Of a stretch of DNA of 64,000 nt, positions 9,376 through 18,852 are shown in pieces. The translations under genes were made by a program, and so were the position numbers. The stretch comes from Streptomyces camelliae (GTDB lineage: Bacteria > Actinomycetota > Actinomycetes > Streptomycetales > Streptomycetaceae): contig NZ_CP115300.1 of assembly GCF_027625935.1 (NCBI RefSeq), positions 6,324,001 to 6,388,000 on the forward strand. The letters are read 5' to 3'. Position 1 is the stretch's first letter. The number at the start of each line of letters is the position of its first letter. A model generated the notes under the pieces. It did not search any database, was not told where the DNA came from, and saw nothing but the letters and a program-made list of their open reading frames with translations.

Positions 9376-9565
9376 GCCACGGGTCCGCTTCCACGCACCA
9401 CCCCGCGCCATCGGCCATCCGGGGCATCGAAGTGACACCCACCGGCCTCCCTGGTGGTTGAGTCGAACAGGCACTTTGCGCCGTACCGGTCTGGGGAACG
9501 TCCGGAGCGGGAACGGGCGTTGTGCGAGGGGGAGCAGCGAGAGCGGCTCAGGTTGAGGAGAGCGG

Positions 9566-10717
9566 ATGAGTCAGCAGATCACCGTCCATGGCACGGTCGC
9601 CGAGGGCTTCGAGGCGGTGCGCGAGGAGTTCACCGCGTTCGTCGCCGGGGAACGGGACGACTACGAGGGCCAGTTGTGTGCGTATGCGCACGGGCGCCGG
9701 GTCGTCGACCTGTGGGCGGGCGGCGAGGCGGACTCCCTGTACGGCGTGTTCTCGTCGACCAAGGGTGCCGCGCATCTCGTGGTCGCGCTCCTGGTGCAGG
9801 ACGGCACGCTGGAGCTGGACCGCAGAGTGACCTACTACTGGCCGGAGTTCGCGGCCGAGGGCAAGGGGGCGATCACCCTCCGTGAGCTGATGGCCCACCG
9901 TGCGGGGCTGATCGGGATCGACGCCGGGTTCTCGGCGGAGGAGATGGCCGACGACCGGGCGATCGCCGAACGGCTCGCGGACCAGAAGCCGTTCTGGCGG
10001 CCGGGCACGGCGTTCGGCTACCACGCGCTGGTGATCGGCGCGCTCACCGGCGAGGTGGTCCGCCGGGCCACGGGACGCACGCTCCAGGAGGTGTTCGAGG
10101 AGCGGGTCCGGGCGCCGTACGGCATGGACTTCTACCTGGGGCTGCCCGAGTCCGAGGAGCCCCGCTTCCGCTCCGTGCAGCCGATGCTCCTCACGCCGGA
10201 GCAGCAGGCCCTGACGGCGGCCCACCAGCCGGGTCCGCACTCGCTGAGCTCGATCGCCTCCAACGGCCATGTGCCGGAGCCGCAGACGCTGGAGGACCAC
10301 GCCAACTCCCGCCGGGTGCGCGCCAAGGGGCCGGCGTCGGCGGGCGGGGTCGCCTCCGCGCGCGGGCTCGCGACGATGTACGCGGCGGCGATCAGCGAAC
10401 TGGCCGACCGCCCCCCGCTGCTGAAGCCGGACACGGTCGCCGAGGTGGGCCAGATCCACTCCGTGGGCTACGACCTGGTGTCCCGCGGCCACCGGGCGTT
10501 CGGCCTCGGCTTCCAGGCGACGGCCGTCGTGGCGTACCCGGTCCTGGGCGCCGGTGCCTTCGGCCACAGCGGCGCCGGCGGCTCCCAGGCCTTCGCCGAC
10601 CCGCGCAGCGGCCTGGCGTACGGCTACACGCGGCGCAGGATGGCGTTCCCGGGCGGGGCGGCGCCGGAGAACGAGGGGTTCGTGAGAGCGGTGCACCAGG
10701 CCGTTCTGGCCGCCTGA
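9566..10717 (+). CDS. Serine hydrolase, class C beta-lactamase-like esterase (EstB type)
   Basis: A 383-residue cytoplasmic-looking hydrolase of the beta-lactamase superfamily, with no signal peptide. The nucleophile motif SxxK is S63-S-T-K66. The second motif appears as GYHAL rather than YxN, as in EstB-type esterases, and the late HSGAGGSQ block is a KTG equivalent. Such proteins usually cleave esters rather than beta-lactams. The ATG has GGAG upstream. It stands alone, with 190 bp free before it and a strong hairpin after it. The physiological substrate is unknown. Confidence 0.85.
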   Translation: MSQQITVHGTVAEGFEAVREEFTAFVAGERDDYEGQLCAYAHGRRVVDLWAGGEADSLYGVFSSTKGAAHLVVALLVQDGTLELDRRVTYYWPEFAAEGKGAITLRELMAHRAGLIGIDAGFSAEEMADDRAIAERLADQKPFWRPGTAFGYHALVIGALTGEVVRRATGRTLQEVFEERVRAPYGMDFYLGLPESEEPRFRSVQPMLLTPEQQALTAAHQPGPHSLSSIASNGHVPEPQTLEDHANSRRVRAKGPASAGGVASARGLATMYAAAISELADRPPLLKPDTVAEVGQIHSVGYDLVSRGHRAFGLGFQATAVVAYPVLGAGAFGHSGAGGSQAFADPRSGLAYGYTRRRMAFPGGAAPENEGFVRAVHQAVLAA

Positions 10718-10725
10718 ACACGACG

Positions 10726-10758
10726 GCAGCCGCACCCCACGTCCAAGGGTGCGGCTGC
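10726..10758. terminator. Bidirectional terminator between the serine hydrolase and Ohr
   Basis: A perfect 12-bp stem (10726-10737 with 10747-10758) with a 9-nt loop lies between the convergent genes ending at 10717 and 10779. Confidence 0.8.
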
Positions 10759-10778
10759 TGTAGTCGAGAACGACGGTC

Positions 10779-11198
10779 TCAGACCAGCGTCACGGTGATG
10801 TTGCCGCGGGTCGCCTTCGAGTACGGGCACACCTGGTGCGCCTTCTCGATCAGCTCCCGGGCCGCCTCGGCGGAGACGTTCGGGATGTTCGCCGAGATCT
10901 CCACGATGATCCCGAAGCCGTCGTCGTTCTTGCCGATGCCGACCTTCGCGGTGACGGTCGAGCCGGAGACGTCGGCGCCCTCCTGCCGGGCGACGACCCC
11001 GAGCGCGCCCTGGAAGCAGGCGCTGTAACCGGCGGCGAACAGCTGCTCCGGGTTGGTCCCGGCCCCGTTGCCGCCCATCTCCTTCGGCGGGTTGACGACG
11101 ACGTCGAGACGGCCGTCGTCCGTGGCGACCCGGCCGTCCCGGCCGTTCTCGGCGGTGGCGACGGCGGTGTACAGGACATCGGACTGCGTGATGGGCAT
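10779..11198 (-). CDS. ohr: Organic hydroperoxide resistance protein (Ohr, OsmC family)
   Basis: A thiol peroxidase that reduces organic and fatty-acid hydroperoxides, 139 residues, the usual Ohr length. The peroxidatic cysteine is C61 in YSACFQGAL and the resolving cysteine C124 in HQVCPYSKATRGN. The catalytic arginine and glutamate correspond to R20 and E51. GGAGGAAG precedes the ATG. No ohrR-type regulator is adjacent, and the MarR at 12411 is paired with a different gene. Location is cytoplasmic. Confidence 0.93.
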   Translation of the reverse strand: MPITQSDVLYTAVATAENGRDGRVATDDGRLDVVVNPPKEMGGNGAGTNPEQLFAAGYSACFQGALGVVARQEGADVSGSTVTAKVGIGKNDDGFGIIVEISANIPNVSAEAARELIEKAHQVCPYSKATRGNITVTLV

Positions 11199-11309
11199 GC
11201 GGTTGTCTTCCTCCTCGGTCCGCCGCGACTCGCGCCCACGATCGACGGCGGATTTCGGAAAGAAGTTACCGCATGCCGGAGGAAATGGCGGGGAGGGCCC
11301 GCCGGAGGC

Positions 11310-12308
<999 letters not shown>

Positions 12309-12341
12309 GACGGGCCTTTCTGTGTACTACGACTGCAAATA

Positions 12342-12356
12342 TTTCAGTACCTGAAA
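12342..12356. promoter_or_regulatory. MarR operator candidate 1
   Basis: Perfect inverted repeat TTTCAG-TAC-CTGAAA in the divergent region, 34-48 bp upstream of the oxidoreductase ATG. Confidence 0.65.
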
Positions 12357-12366
12357 CAACCATGCT

Positions 12367-12403
12367 CCTGAATATTTCAGGATGTCAAGTAACGGGGTAT
12401 CCT
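12367..12403 (+). promoter_or_regulatory. marR promoter with overlapping operator 2
   Basis: The perfect palindrome TCCTGAA-TAT-TTCAGGA (12366-12382) covers a -35 hexamer TTTCAG (12375-12380), and a -10 TATCCT lies at 12398-12403 after 17 bp. The -10 box ends seven bases before the ATG, so the transcript is nearly leaderless. Autorepression is implied. AATATTTCAG recurs in both operators, 33 bp apart, about three helical turns. Confidence 0.65.
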
Positions 12404-12410
12404 GGAGCCC

Positions 12411-12857
12411 ATGTCCACTCCGTCCAGTCCATCGAACACCCGCCGGCCCGACGCCCTGACCCTGGAGGTCGTCGAGCTGATCGGAGACGTCGTGGCCCGC
12501 TTCTACGCGGACTACGAGAAGGCGGCGGGCGAGCACACGCTGACCGGCCCGCAGGCCCGGCTGCTCAGCCTGCTCTCGCTGGAGCCGCTGCCCATGCGGA
12601 AGCTGGCGCAGAAGCTGAAGTGCGAGCCGTCCAACGTGACCGGGATCGTCGACCGCCTGGAGTCCCGCGGCCTGGTCGAGCGGCGCCCCGACCCCGCCGA
12701 CCGCCGGGTGAAGCTGGCCGCCGCCACGGACGACGGCCTGCGCATGGCCAAGGACCTGCGCGAGGGCCTGCGCTTCGCCCGCGAACCCCTCGCCGGGCTC
12801 TCCGAGGAGGAGCGGCGCTCGCTGCGCGATCTGCTGCGGCGGATGCTGGACGCGTAA
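12411..12857 (+). CDS. MarR-family transcriptional regulator
   Basis: A 148-residue winged-helix dimeric regulator. The DNA-binding block is visible around residues 60-95: MRKLAQKLKCEPSNVTGIVD, then the wing LVERRPDPADRRVKL with the family DxR signature. It is divergent from the NADP oxidoreductase and is followed after 10 bp by the EI24 gene. Two matching palindromes in the shared promoter region are its likely operators. There is no conserved redox cysteine pair like that of OhrR, so a ligand-sensing mode is more likely. Confidence 0.9.
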   Translation: MSTPSSPSNTRRPDALTLEVVELIGDVVARFYADYEKAAGEHTLTGPQARLLSLLSLEPLPMRKLAQKLKCEPSNVTGIVDRLESRGLVERRPDPADRRVKLAAATDDGLRMAKDLREGLRFAREPLAGLSEEERRSLRDLLRRMLDA

Positions 12858-12867
12858 AGTCTTCGCC

Positions 12868-13719
12868 ATGCGTGATCTCGGGGTGGGGTTCGGTCATCTG
12901 CTGAAGGGCCAGCGCTGGGTGAGCCGGCACGGCAGGCAGTACGGCTTCGGGCTGCTGCCGGGGCTGATCACCCTCGTGCTGTACGTCGCGGCGCTGGTCG
13001 CGCTCGCCCTGTGGGGCGCGGACGCGGTCACCTGGGCGACACCGTTCGCGGACGACTGGTCGAGCCCCTGGCAGGGCCTGTTCCGCGGCTTCCTGACCGC
13101 CGTCCTGTTCGCCCTCGGCCTGCTGCTGGCCGTGCTGACCTTCACGGCCGTCACCCTGCTGATCGGCGACCCCTTCTACGAGAGCCTGTCGGAACAGGTC
13201 GACGCCGACGTCTCGCCCGACGGCACCGCCCCGCGCTCGGACCTCCCGTTCTGGCGTGAGCTGTGGATCTCGGCGCGGGACAGCCTGCGGGTGCTGGTGC
13301 GGGCCGCGCTGTGGGGCGTACTGCTCTTCGCCCTGGGCCTCCTGCCGTTCGTCGGCCAGACCGTCGTCCCCGTGCTCGGCTTCTTCGTCACCGGCTTCTT
13401 CCTCACCGAGGAACTGACCGCCGTGGCCTTCCAGCGCCGGGGCGTCGACCTGCGCGCCCGCCTCACCCTGCTCCGCTCCCGCAAGACCCTGGTCTGGGGC
13501 TTCGGCACCCCCCTCGGCCTGGCCTTCCTGGTGCCGTTCGTCGCGGTGTTCCTGATGCCGGGGGCGGTGGCGGGGGCGACGATGCTGGCGCGGGAGTTGT
13601 TGGGGGAGGACGTGGAAGAGAGCGGGGAGGGCTCCGCCCGGGTCACTGCCGACGGCGAGTTCCGTCCCGGGGGCGTCACGCCGGGATCAGTGCCGCCGCC
13701 TCCCGCAGCGCCCCGATGA
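12868..13719 (+). CDS. EI24 domain integral membrane protein (CysZ-like)
   Basis: A 283-residue membrane protein with about four to five hydrophobic segments, roughly residues 27-50, 70-105, 145-175 and 205-235. The EI24/CysZ pattern is visible: LLKGQRWV near the start, GDPFYESLSEQVD after the second segment, and FFLTEELTAVAFQRRG with LRARLTLLRSRK later. CysZ proteins admit sulfate in enterobacteria; the role in actinobacteria is not established. The C-terminal 20 residues are Pro/Gly-rich. Its last 44 bp overlap the 3' end of the convergent LysR gene, an unusually long 3' overlap. Confidence 0.82.
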   Translation: MRDLGVGFGHLLKGQRWVSRHGRQYGFGLLPGLITLVLYVAALVALALWGADAVTWATPFADDWSSPWQGLFRGFLTAVLFALGLLLAVLTFTAVTLLIGDPFYESLSEQVDADVSPDGTAPRSDLPFWRELWISARDSLRVLVRAALWGVLLFALGLLPFVGQTVVPVLGFFVTGFFLTEELTAVAFQRRGVDLRARLTLLRSRKTLVWGFGTPLGLAFLVPFVAVFLMPGAVAGATMLARELLGEDVEESGEGSARVTADGEFRPGGVTPGSVPPPPAAPR

Positions 13720-14620
13720 AGGCCTGCGCCGCTGGCGTCAGGGAACTGCCCCGCACCGTCGCCGCGTAGACCCCCCGCCGTGGGGCGTCCTCCGGGTGTA
13801 CGGGGAGCAGGGCGACGTCCGGGCGCAGGGACGCGGCGGCCAGCGCCGGGACCAGGGTGACGCCCAGGCCGGCGGCGACGTACCCCTGTTTGGCGGTCCA
13901 CTCGGCGACGACGTGCGCGACGCGCGGCCGGAAGCCCTGCCGTACGGCCGCGTCGAGCAGCGTGCCCTCGGGGCGGGAGCTGCCGGCGATCCAGTCGGCG
14001 TCGGCGAGCCGGGCCAGCCGTACCGGGCCGTCGGCCGCGGTGAGCGGATGGTCCGCGGGGACGGCGACGTACAGGGTCTCGTCGAGCAGATGGTGCAGCG
14101 CGTACGTCTCCAGCGGGGCGCGGCCCGTCGTGGAGACCACCGCGAGGTCGAGATGGCCGGCCGTGAGCCGGTCCAGCAGGGCGGGGGAGAGGCCCTCCTC
14201 GCGGGAGACGCGGACGTGCGGACGGCGGGCGCGGAAGGCGGCCAGCGCATGCGGGACGAGGGCCGCGTCGGCGGTGGCGAACGCGCCGAACCGCAGCCGC
14301 CCGCCCGCCGCCGCGCGCAGCTCGGCCAGCTCGCGCGCCGCGCCCCGCAGCGACTCGGTCACGGCCTCGGCGTGCGGGACCAGGGTCCGGCCGGCCTCGG
14401 TGAGCCGTACGCCCCGCGGCAGCCGGTCGAAGAGCGGACCGCCGCCGAGTGCCGACTCCAGCGCGGAGATCTGCCGGGACACCGCCGACTGGGTCCAGCC
14501 CAGCGTCCGCGCGGCCACCGTGAACGAACCGTGCCGCGCCACCTCCAGAAACACGCGCAGCCAGACCGTGTTCAGGTCGGGCGGCTCGGCGGCAGGAACA
14601 GCGGTATGCGAATTTGGCAT
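13676..14620 (-). CDS. LysR-family transcriptional regulator
   Basis: A 314-residue LysR regulator. The N-terminal HTH is at about residues 17-75 (VFLEVARHGSFTVAARTL, WTQSAVSRQISALE, GPLFDRLPRGVRLTEAG). The rest is the inducer-binding domain. The ATG at 14620 places the HTH at the expected distance from the N-terminus; longer in-frame extensions upstream run into the divergent gene and are not credible. It is divergent from a beta-hydroxyacid dehydrogenase across 58 bp and likely controls it. The inducer is unknown. Confidence 0.9.
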   Translation of the reverse strand: MPNSHTAVPAAEPPDLNTVWLRVFLEVARHGSFTVAARTLGWTQSAVSRQISALESALGGGPLFDRLPRGVRLTEAGRTLVPHAEAVTESLRGAARELAELRAAAGGRLRFGAFATADAALVPHALAAFRARRPHVRVSREEGLSPALLDRLTAGHLDLAVVSTTGRAPLETYALHHLLDETLYVAVPADHPLTAADGPVRLARLADADWIAGSSRPEGTLLDAAVRQGFRPRVAHVVAEWTAKQGYVAAGLGVTLVPALAAASLRPDVALLPVHPEDAPRRGVYAATVRGSSLTPAAQAFIGALREAAALIPA

Positions 14621-14624
14621 GGCA

Positions 14625-14654
14625 GCGATGCTATTGACTCGCTTGTCGCATCGC
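14625..14654. promoter_or_regulatory. Inverted repeat in the LysR/dehydrogenase divergent region
   Basis: GCGATGC and GCATCGC separated by 16 bp, centred between the two starts. The size and place suit a LysR recognition or activation site, though the spacer is longer than the classic T-N11-A. Confidence 0.4.
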
Positions 14655-14678
14655 AGGGCGGCTCCTAGCGTCGACGGC

Positions 14679-15494
14679 ATGCAGAAGATCGCCTTTCTGG
14701 GGCTGGGGCACATGGGCGCCCCCATGGCCCGCCGGCTGCTCGCGGCCGGGTACCCGCTCACCGTCTGGAACCGCACCCCGGCCAGGGCCGAACCGCTCGT
14801 CGCCGAGGGCGCCGTGCTCGCCGGGTCGCCCGCGCAGGCCGTGCGGCACGCGGACGTCGTCCTCACGATGCTCGCAGGGCCGGACGCGCTGACCGCCGTG
14901 GCCGACGCCGTCGTGCCGGAGCTGCGGCCCGGCACGGCCTGGGTCGAGATGTCCACCGTGGGGCCGGACGCCGTGAGGGAGGTGGGCGGGCGGCTGAAGG
15001 ATGGCGTGCTGCTGGTCGACGCGCCGGTCATGGGCAGTACGGACCGGGCCGCCGACGGCACGCTCGGCATCCTCGCGGGTGGCGACGTCACGGCCGTCGA
15101 GCCGGTCCTCGCCCACCTCGGCACGGTCACCCGCACCGGACCGCTCGGCTCGGGCGCGGCCCTCAAACTCGTCGTCAACACGGCGGTGATCGGTGGCGTC
15201 GGCATCGTCGCGGAGGCGCTCCGGCTCGCCGACACGTTCGGCCTCGACGGCGACACCGCCCGCGCGGCCCTGGCGGCGAGCCCCCTCGGCGGCGTGGTCG
15301 GCCGTGCCTTCGCCGAGGACGTGCACTTCGCCACCGAGCTCGCCGTGAAGGACCTGGGGATCGCGACGGGCGCCGCTCGACTCCCGGTCGCCGAAGCCGT
15401 GTCGGCGCACTTCCGGCAGGCCGCCGAGGACCCCGCGCTGACCCGCGCCGACATCGCCCGAGCCGTCACCCGCATCCGGAAAGGCCCCCGATGA
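14679..15494 (+). CDS. NAD(P)-dependent beta-hydroxyacid dehydrogenase (3-hydroxyisobutyrate dehydrogenase family)
   Basis: A 271-residue oxidoreductase. The Rossmann motif FLGLGHMGAPMA opens the protein, the substrate block is DAPVMGSTDRAADG (114-127), and the catalytic lysine is K163 in ALKLVVNT with N167. The length is close to the 290-residue family norm. The substrate may be 3-hydroxyisobutyrate, tartronate semialdehyde or another small hydroxyacid; the sequence does not decide. Its last four bases overlap the start of the RidA-family gene (15491-15494), so the two form an operon opposite the LysR regulator. Confidence 0.87.
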   Translation: MQKIAFLGLGHMGAPMARRLLAAGYPLTVWNRTPARAEPLVAEGAVLAGSPAQAVRHADVVLTMLAGPDALTAVADAVVPELRPGTAWVEMSTVGPDAVREVGGRLKDGVLLVDAPVMGSTDRAADGTLGILAGGDVTAVEPVLAHLGTVTRTGPLGSGAALKLVVNTAVIGGVGIVAEALRLADTFGLDGDTARAALAASPLGGVVGRAFAEDVHFATELAVKDLGIATGAARLPVAEAVSAHFRQAAEDPALTRADIARAVTRIRKGPR

Positions 15495-15877
15495 ACGTCA
15501 CCCTCACCAACCCCGCCGGCGCCCCGCAGCCCGCCAACGCCTACTACTCCCAGGTCGCCCGCGTCGAACAGGCCGATGGCAGCGTCCTGTTGTTCCTGTC
15601 GGGCCAGATCGCGGCGGGGGAGACCCTGGCCGAGCAGACCCGGGGCGTCTTCGAGACGATCGACGCCCTGCTGGCGTCCCAGGGGGCGAGCCTCGCGGAC
15701 GTCATCAACATCCGCACCTATCTCACCGACATCACCAAGCTCGACGAATACGGCTCCGTGCGCCGCGAGTTCCTCACGGGGACCGCGCCGACGAGCATGA
15801 CGTTCGAGGTGCCGCGGCTGTTCCGGCCGGAGGCGCAGGTGGAGATCGAGGTCGTGGCGGCCGTCGTACCCGCCTGA
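15491..15877 (+). CDS. RidA/YjgF-family protein
   Basis: A 128-residue member of the Rid superfamily of small trimeric proteins that hydrolyse reactive imines/enamines. Family blocks include FLSGQIAAGETLAEQTRGVFETIDALL and VINIRTYLTDI. The canonical arginine of archetypal RidA, in a PAR-type motif, is replaced here by PTSMTFEV, so deaminase activity of the RidA type is doubtful and another Rid subfamily is likelier. It is translationally coupled to the upstream dehydrogenase, suggesting the pair handles one pathway's reactive intermediate (inference). Confidence 0.85.
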   Translation: MNVTLTNPAGAPQPANAYYSQVARVEQADGSVLLFLSGQIAAGETLAEQTRGVFETIDALLASQGASLADVINIRTYLTDITKLDEYGSVRREFLTGTAPTSMTFEVPRLFRPEAQVEIEVVAAVVPA

Positions 15878-15888
15878 GCGCTCCGCTG

Positions 15889-16030
15889 GAGGTGCGGCGA
15901 CGGGCCGTCGTCCGGCTGCGGCGCCGTCGTGGCTGGTCGCTCCCCCAAGCTCTCAACTTCGTTCGAGCAGGGAGGTACCCCATCGCGGCGGAGCCGCTGT
16001 CAAACGCGGCCCCGCGCCCCTTGAGGGAGC
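15889..16030. repeat. Streptomyces intergenic repeat element, copy A
   Basis: GC-rich noncoding repeat after the RidA gene: a GTGCGGCGACGGGCCGTCGT-like part, GGCTGGTCGC, CTCCCCCAAGCTCTC, GTTCGAGCAGGGAGG, then CCCCGCGCCCCTT. I recognise this mosaic from many streptomycete intergenic regions. Part of it is the reverse complement of the element at 35694-35851. It explains most of the 389-bp gene-free stretch 15878-16266, apart from the possible small ORF at 16063-16179. Confidence 0.7.
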
Positions 16031-16062
16031 TGCCGAACCGCAGTGGACTTCACCAGGTCCGC

Positions 16063-16179
16063 TCAGCGCAGGACGCGGCCTCGGCCCGCCCGCTCACCCA
16101 GGAGCCGGAGAAGGTCCCGGAACGCCCGCGGCATGTCAACCGACTCCGGGGCCAGCAGCCACTGGTACTGCGGGGGCAT
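16063..16179 (-). CDS. Possible small protein, 38 residues, unknown
   Basis: A minus-strand ORF not otherwise explained: it starts MPPQYQWLLAPESVDMPR and continues with an amphipathic, Leu/Arg-rich helix ending GRGRVLR. An in-frame stop lies shortly upstream, so it is not the tail of a longer frame. The composition looks protein-like rather than random, and it is divergent from the GH3 gene. No clear ribosome site is visible. It could be a genuine small protein or the relic of a lost gene. Confidence 0.3.
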   Translation of the reverse strand: MPPQYQWLLAPESVDMPRAFRDLLRLLGERAGRGRVLR

Positions 16180-16266
16180 CGAAATTGACGGTAGCGGTCA
16201 CGACTCCTTCGCGGGCGACCCAGGCAGGATGGAGGGGCCCGTGGACTTCAGCGAGGAGGCACAGCG

Positions 16267-18711
16267 ATGGTGGGAACCCCGGCCGATCAGGCGCGCGAGG
16301 CGGTCGTGGAGGCGGCGCTGCGGCGGCTCGACCTCGATGCCAAGGCCCGGCTGCTGGCCGGACAGGACATGTGGACCCTCTCCGCCCTCCCCGAGATCGG
16401 CCTGGGGCCGCTGGTCATGTCCGACGGGCCGATCGGTGTCCGGGGCGTGCGCTGGAGCGCCGACGACCCCTCCGTCGCCCTGCCCTCGCCGACCGCGCTC
16501 GCCGCCGCCTGGGACCCCGGACTCGCCCGCCGTGCAGGCGTGCTGCTCGCCCAGGAGGCCCGCCGCAAGGGCGTGCACGTCCTGCTCGCCCCCACGGTCA
16601 ACCTGCACCGCTCACCGCTCGGCGGACGGCACTTCGAGGCCTACAGCGAGGATCCGTACCTGACGGGCCGGATCGGGGCGGGGTACGTCACCGGGGTGCA
16701 GTCCGGCGGGGTCGGCACCACCGTCAAGCACTTCGTCGCCAACGACGCCGAGACCGACCGCTTCACCGTGAACAACCTGGTCTCCGAACGCGCCCTGCGC
16801 GAGCTGTATCTGGCCCCCTTCGAGGCGATCGTCGCCGGCGCCCGCCCCTGGGGCATCATGACCGCCTACAACACGGTCAACGGCACGACCATGACCGCGC
16901 ACCACCACCTCGTCAACGAAGTCCTGCGCGGGGAGTGGGGCTTCGACGGCGTCAACGTCTCCGACTGGATGGCCGCCCGCGACACCGTCGCCGACATCAA
17001 CGGCGGCCTGGACGTGGCGATGCCCGGCCCGCGCACCGTCTACGGCGCCGCCCTCGCCGGGGCCGTCCGGGACGGCAAGGTCGCCGAGGCCACCGTCGAC
17101 GCCGCCGTACGGCGCGTGCTGCGGCTCGCCGCCCGCGTGGGGATCCTCGACGGCGCCGAACCCGTCGTCACCGAGCTGCCCGAGACCGTCGACGGCATCG
17201 GACTGGCCCGAGAGATCGCCCGCCGCTCCTTCGTCCTCGTCCGCAACGAACGCGGCGCCCTGCCGCTGAAGCCGAACGGCACCGTGGCCCTGATCGGCGC
17301 CGCCGCCCGCGACGCCCGCGTCCTCGGCGGCGGCTCCGCCACCGTCTTCCCGGCCCACGTCGTCTCCCCGCTCGACGGCCTCACCGCCGCCCTCCCCGAA
17401 GGCACGCTCAGCTACGCCGTCGGCGCCGACCCGGCCACCGAACTCGCCGTCGCCGACGGGGGATTCAGCCTGACCGCCGTCTGCCGCGACACCGACGGCC
17501 AGGTCATCGGCACCCGGCCGACCCCCGGCGGCCTGATCCAGTGGATGGGCTCGGACCTCCCCGACGGCGTCACCCACGACACCCTGCACACCGTCGAGCT
17601 GACCGGCACCTTCACCCCCCGCGAGTCCGGCCCGCACACCTTCGGCATCAAGGGCATGGGCGCCTTCACGCTCACCGTCGACGGCACCACCTACTTCGAC
17701 GACGTCCAGCGCCCCGACCAGGACGACCCCTTCGAGGCCTTCTTCGGCGCCCCCGTACCCCGCGCCCAGGCCGAACTCACCGCCGGCGAAACCGTCGACG
17801 TCTCCCTCACCTACGTCGTCCAGCTCCCCGACGACATCCCCATGCGGGTCGTCACCTTCGCCCTCGCCCACGCCGAGCCCGAGCGCGCCGCCGATGCGCT
17901 GATCGCCGAGGCCGTCGAGGCCGCCCGTGCCGCCGACACGGCCGTCGTCATGGTCGCCACCACCGACCGCGTCGAGTCCGAGGGCTTCGACCGCACCGAC
18001 CTCCACCTGCCCGGCCACCAGGACGACCTGGTCCGCGCGGTCGCCGCCGCCAACCCGAACACCGTCGTGGTCGTCAACTCCGGCTCCCCGGTGGAGCTTC
18101 CCTGGCGGGACGACGTCGCCGCCGTCCTGCTGACCTGGTTCCCCGGCCAGGAGGGCGGCGCCGCCCTCGCCGACGTCCTCACCGGCGCCCACGAGCCCGG
18201 CGGCCGCCTCCCCACCACCTGGGGCTCCCTCGCCGACGCCCCGGTCACCCAGGTCGTCCCGGCCGACGGAGAACTGCGGTACTCCGAGGGTGTGTTCATC
18301 GGCTACCGCGCCTGGGAGAAGGCCGGCCGCACCCCGGCGTACCCCTTCGGCCACGGCCTCGGCTACACCGACTGGACCTACGAGTCCCTCGACATCTCCC
18401 CGGCGGCCGACGGCACCACGGCCCGCGTCCGGCTGCGCAACACCGGCGACCGACCCGGCCGTGAGGTCGTCCAGATCTACGTCTCCCTGGCCGGGCCCGA
18501 CCCCGAGCGCCCGGCCCGCTGGCTCGCCGGCTTCGCCTCCGCAGAGGCCGGGCCCGGCGAGAGTGCCGAGGTGACGGTCACGCTGCCGCGCCGCGCCTTC
18601 GAGGTCTGGGACGAGGAGGCGAAGACGTGGTCGCTTGTGAAGGGTTCGTACGAGATCACCGCCGGACGCTCGATCGCCGACCGCAGGCTCGCCAGGCCGA
18701 TTAACGTCTGA
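16267..18711 (+). CDS. Beta-glucosidase, glycoside hydrolase family 3 with PA14 insert
   Basis: An 814-residue GH3 enzyme that removes terminal beta-linked sugars by a retaining mechanism. The N-terminal barrel (to about 260) has SDGPIGVRG, KHFVAND (K154-H155) and the nucleophile D233 in VSDWMAARD. The second domain resumes with RSFVLVRNERGALPL near 320. A PA14 carbohydrate-binding domain is inserted at about 395-540 (HTFGIKGMGAFTLTVDG), and a fibronectin-III-like end closes the protein. There is no signal peptide, so it acts on imported oligosaccharides in the cytoplasm. GGAGG lies seven bases before the ATG. It is monocistronic, ended by a hairpin. Confidence 0.93.
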   Translation: MVGTPADQAREAVVEAALRRLDLDAKARLLAGQDMWTLSALPEIGLGPLVMSDGPIGVRGVRWSADDPSVALPSPTALAAAWDPGLARRAGVLLAQEARRKGVHVLLAPTVNLHRSPLGGRHFEAYSEDPYLTGRIGAGYVTGVQSGGVGTTVKHFVANDAETDRFTVNNLVSERALRELYLAPFEAIVAGARPWGIMTAYNTVNGTTMTAHHHLVNEVLRGEWGFDGVNVSDWMAARDTVADINGGLDVAMPGPRTVYGAALAGAVRDGKVAEATVDAAVRRVLRLAARVGILDGAEPVVTELPETVDGIGLAREIARRSFVLVRNERGALPLKPNGTVALIGAAARDARVLGGGSATVFPAHVVSPLDGLTAALPEGTLSYAVGADPATELAVADGGFSLTAVCRDTDGQVIGTRPTPGGLIQWMGSDLPDGVTHDTLHTVELTGTFTPRESGPHTFGIKGMGAFTLTVDGTTYFDDVQRPDQDDPFEAFFGAPVPRAQAELTAGETVDVSLTYVVQLPDDIPMRVVTFALAHAEPERAADALIAEAVEAARAADTAVVMVATTDRVESEGFDRTDLHLPGHQDDLVRAVAAANPNTVVVVNSGSPVELPWRDDVAAVLLTWFPGQEGGAALADVLTGAHEPGGRLPTTWGSLADAPVTQVVPADGELRYSEGVFIGYRAWEKAGRTPAYPFGHGLGYTDWTYESLDISPAADGTTARVRLRNTGDRPGREVVQIYVSLAGPDPERPARWLAGFASAEAGPGESAEVTVTLPRRAFEVWDEEAKTWSLVKGSYEITAGRSIADRRLARPINV

Positions 18712-18734
18712 TCCGGGACAAGTCCCCCCTCAGC

Positions 18735-18770
18735 AGCCCCGGTCCGGGACCTGACCTCCGGACCGGGGCT
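18735..18770 (+). terminator. Terminator after the GH3 gene
   Basis: A perfect 13-bp stem (18735-18747 with 18758-18770) and 10-nt loop, 23 bp after the stop codon. Confidence 0.8.
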
Positions 18771-18852
18771 CATGGCGGCCAGGAGGGTGTGGCAGACTCC
18801 CGGCCCGCGAGAACACCGGACACACCGGGCACGGGCACGGGGGAGAGACAGC

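Noticed and set aside
9441..9460. CCACC/GGTGG hairpin before the serine hydrolase as a terminator
   Set aside because: The stem is only 5 bp with a 9-nt loop and no T tract, too weak in GC-rich DNA.
13676..15475. A 599-residue LysR protein with a long N-terminal extension
   Set aside because: The extension would be antisense to the dehydrogenase gene and lacks any domain; the HTH fits an N-terminus at 14620.
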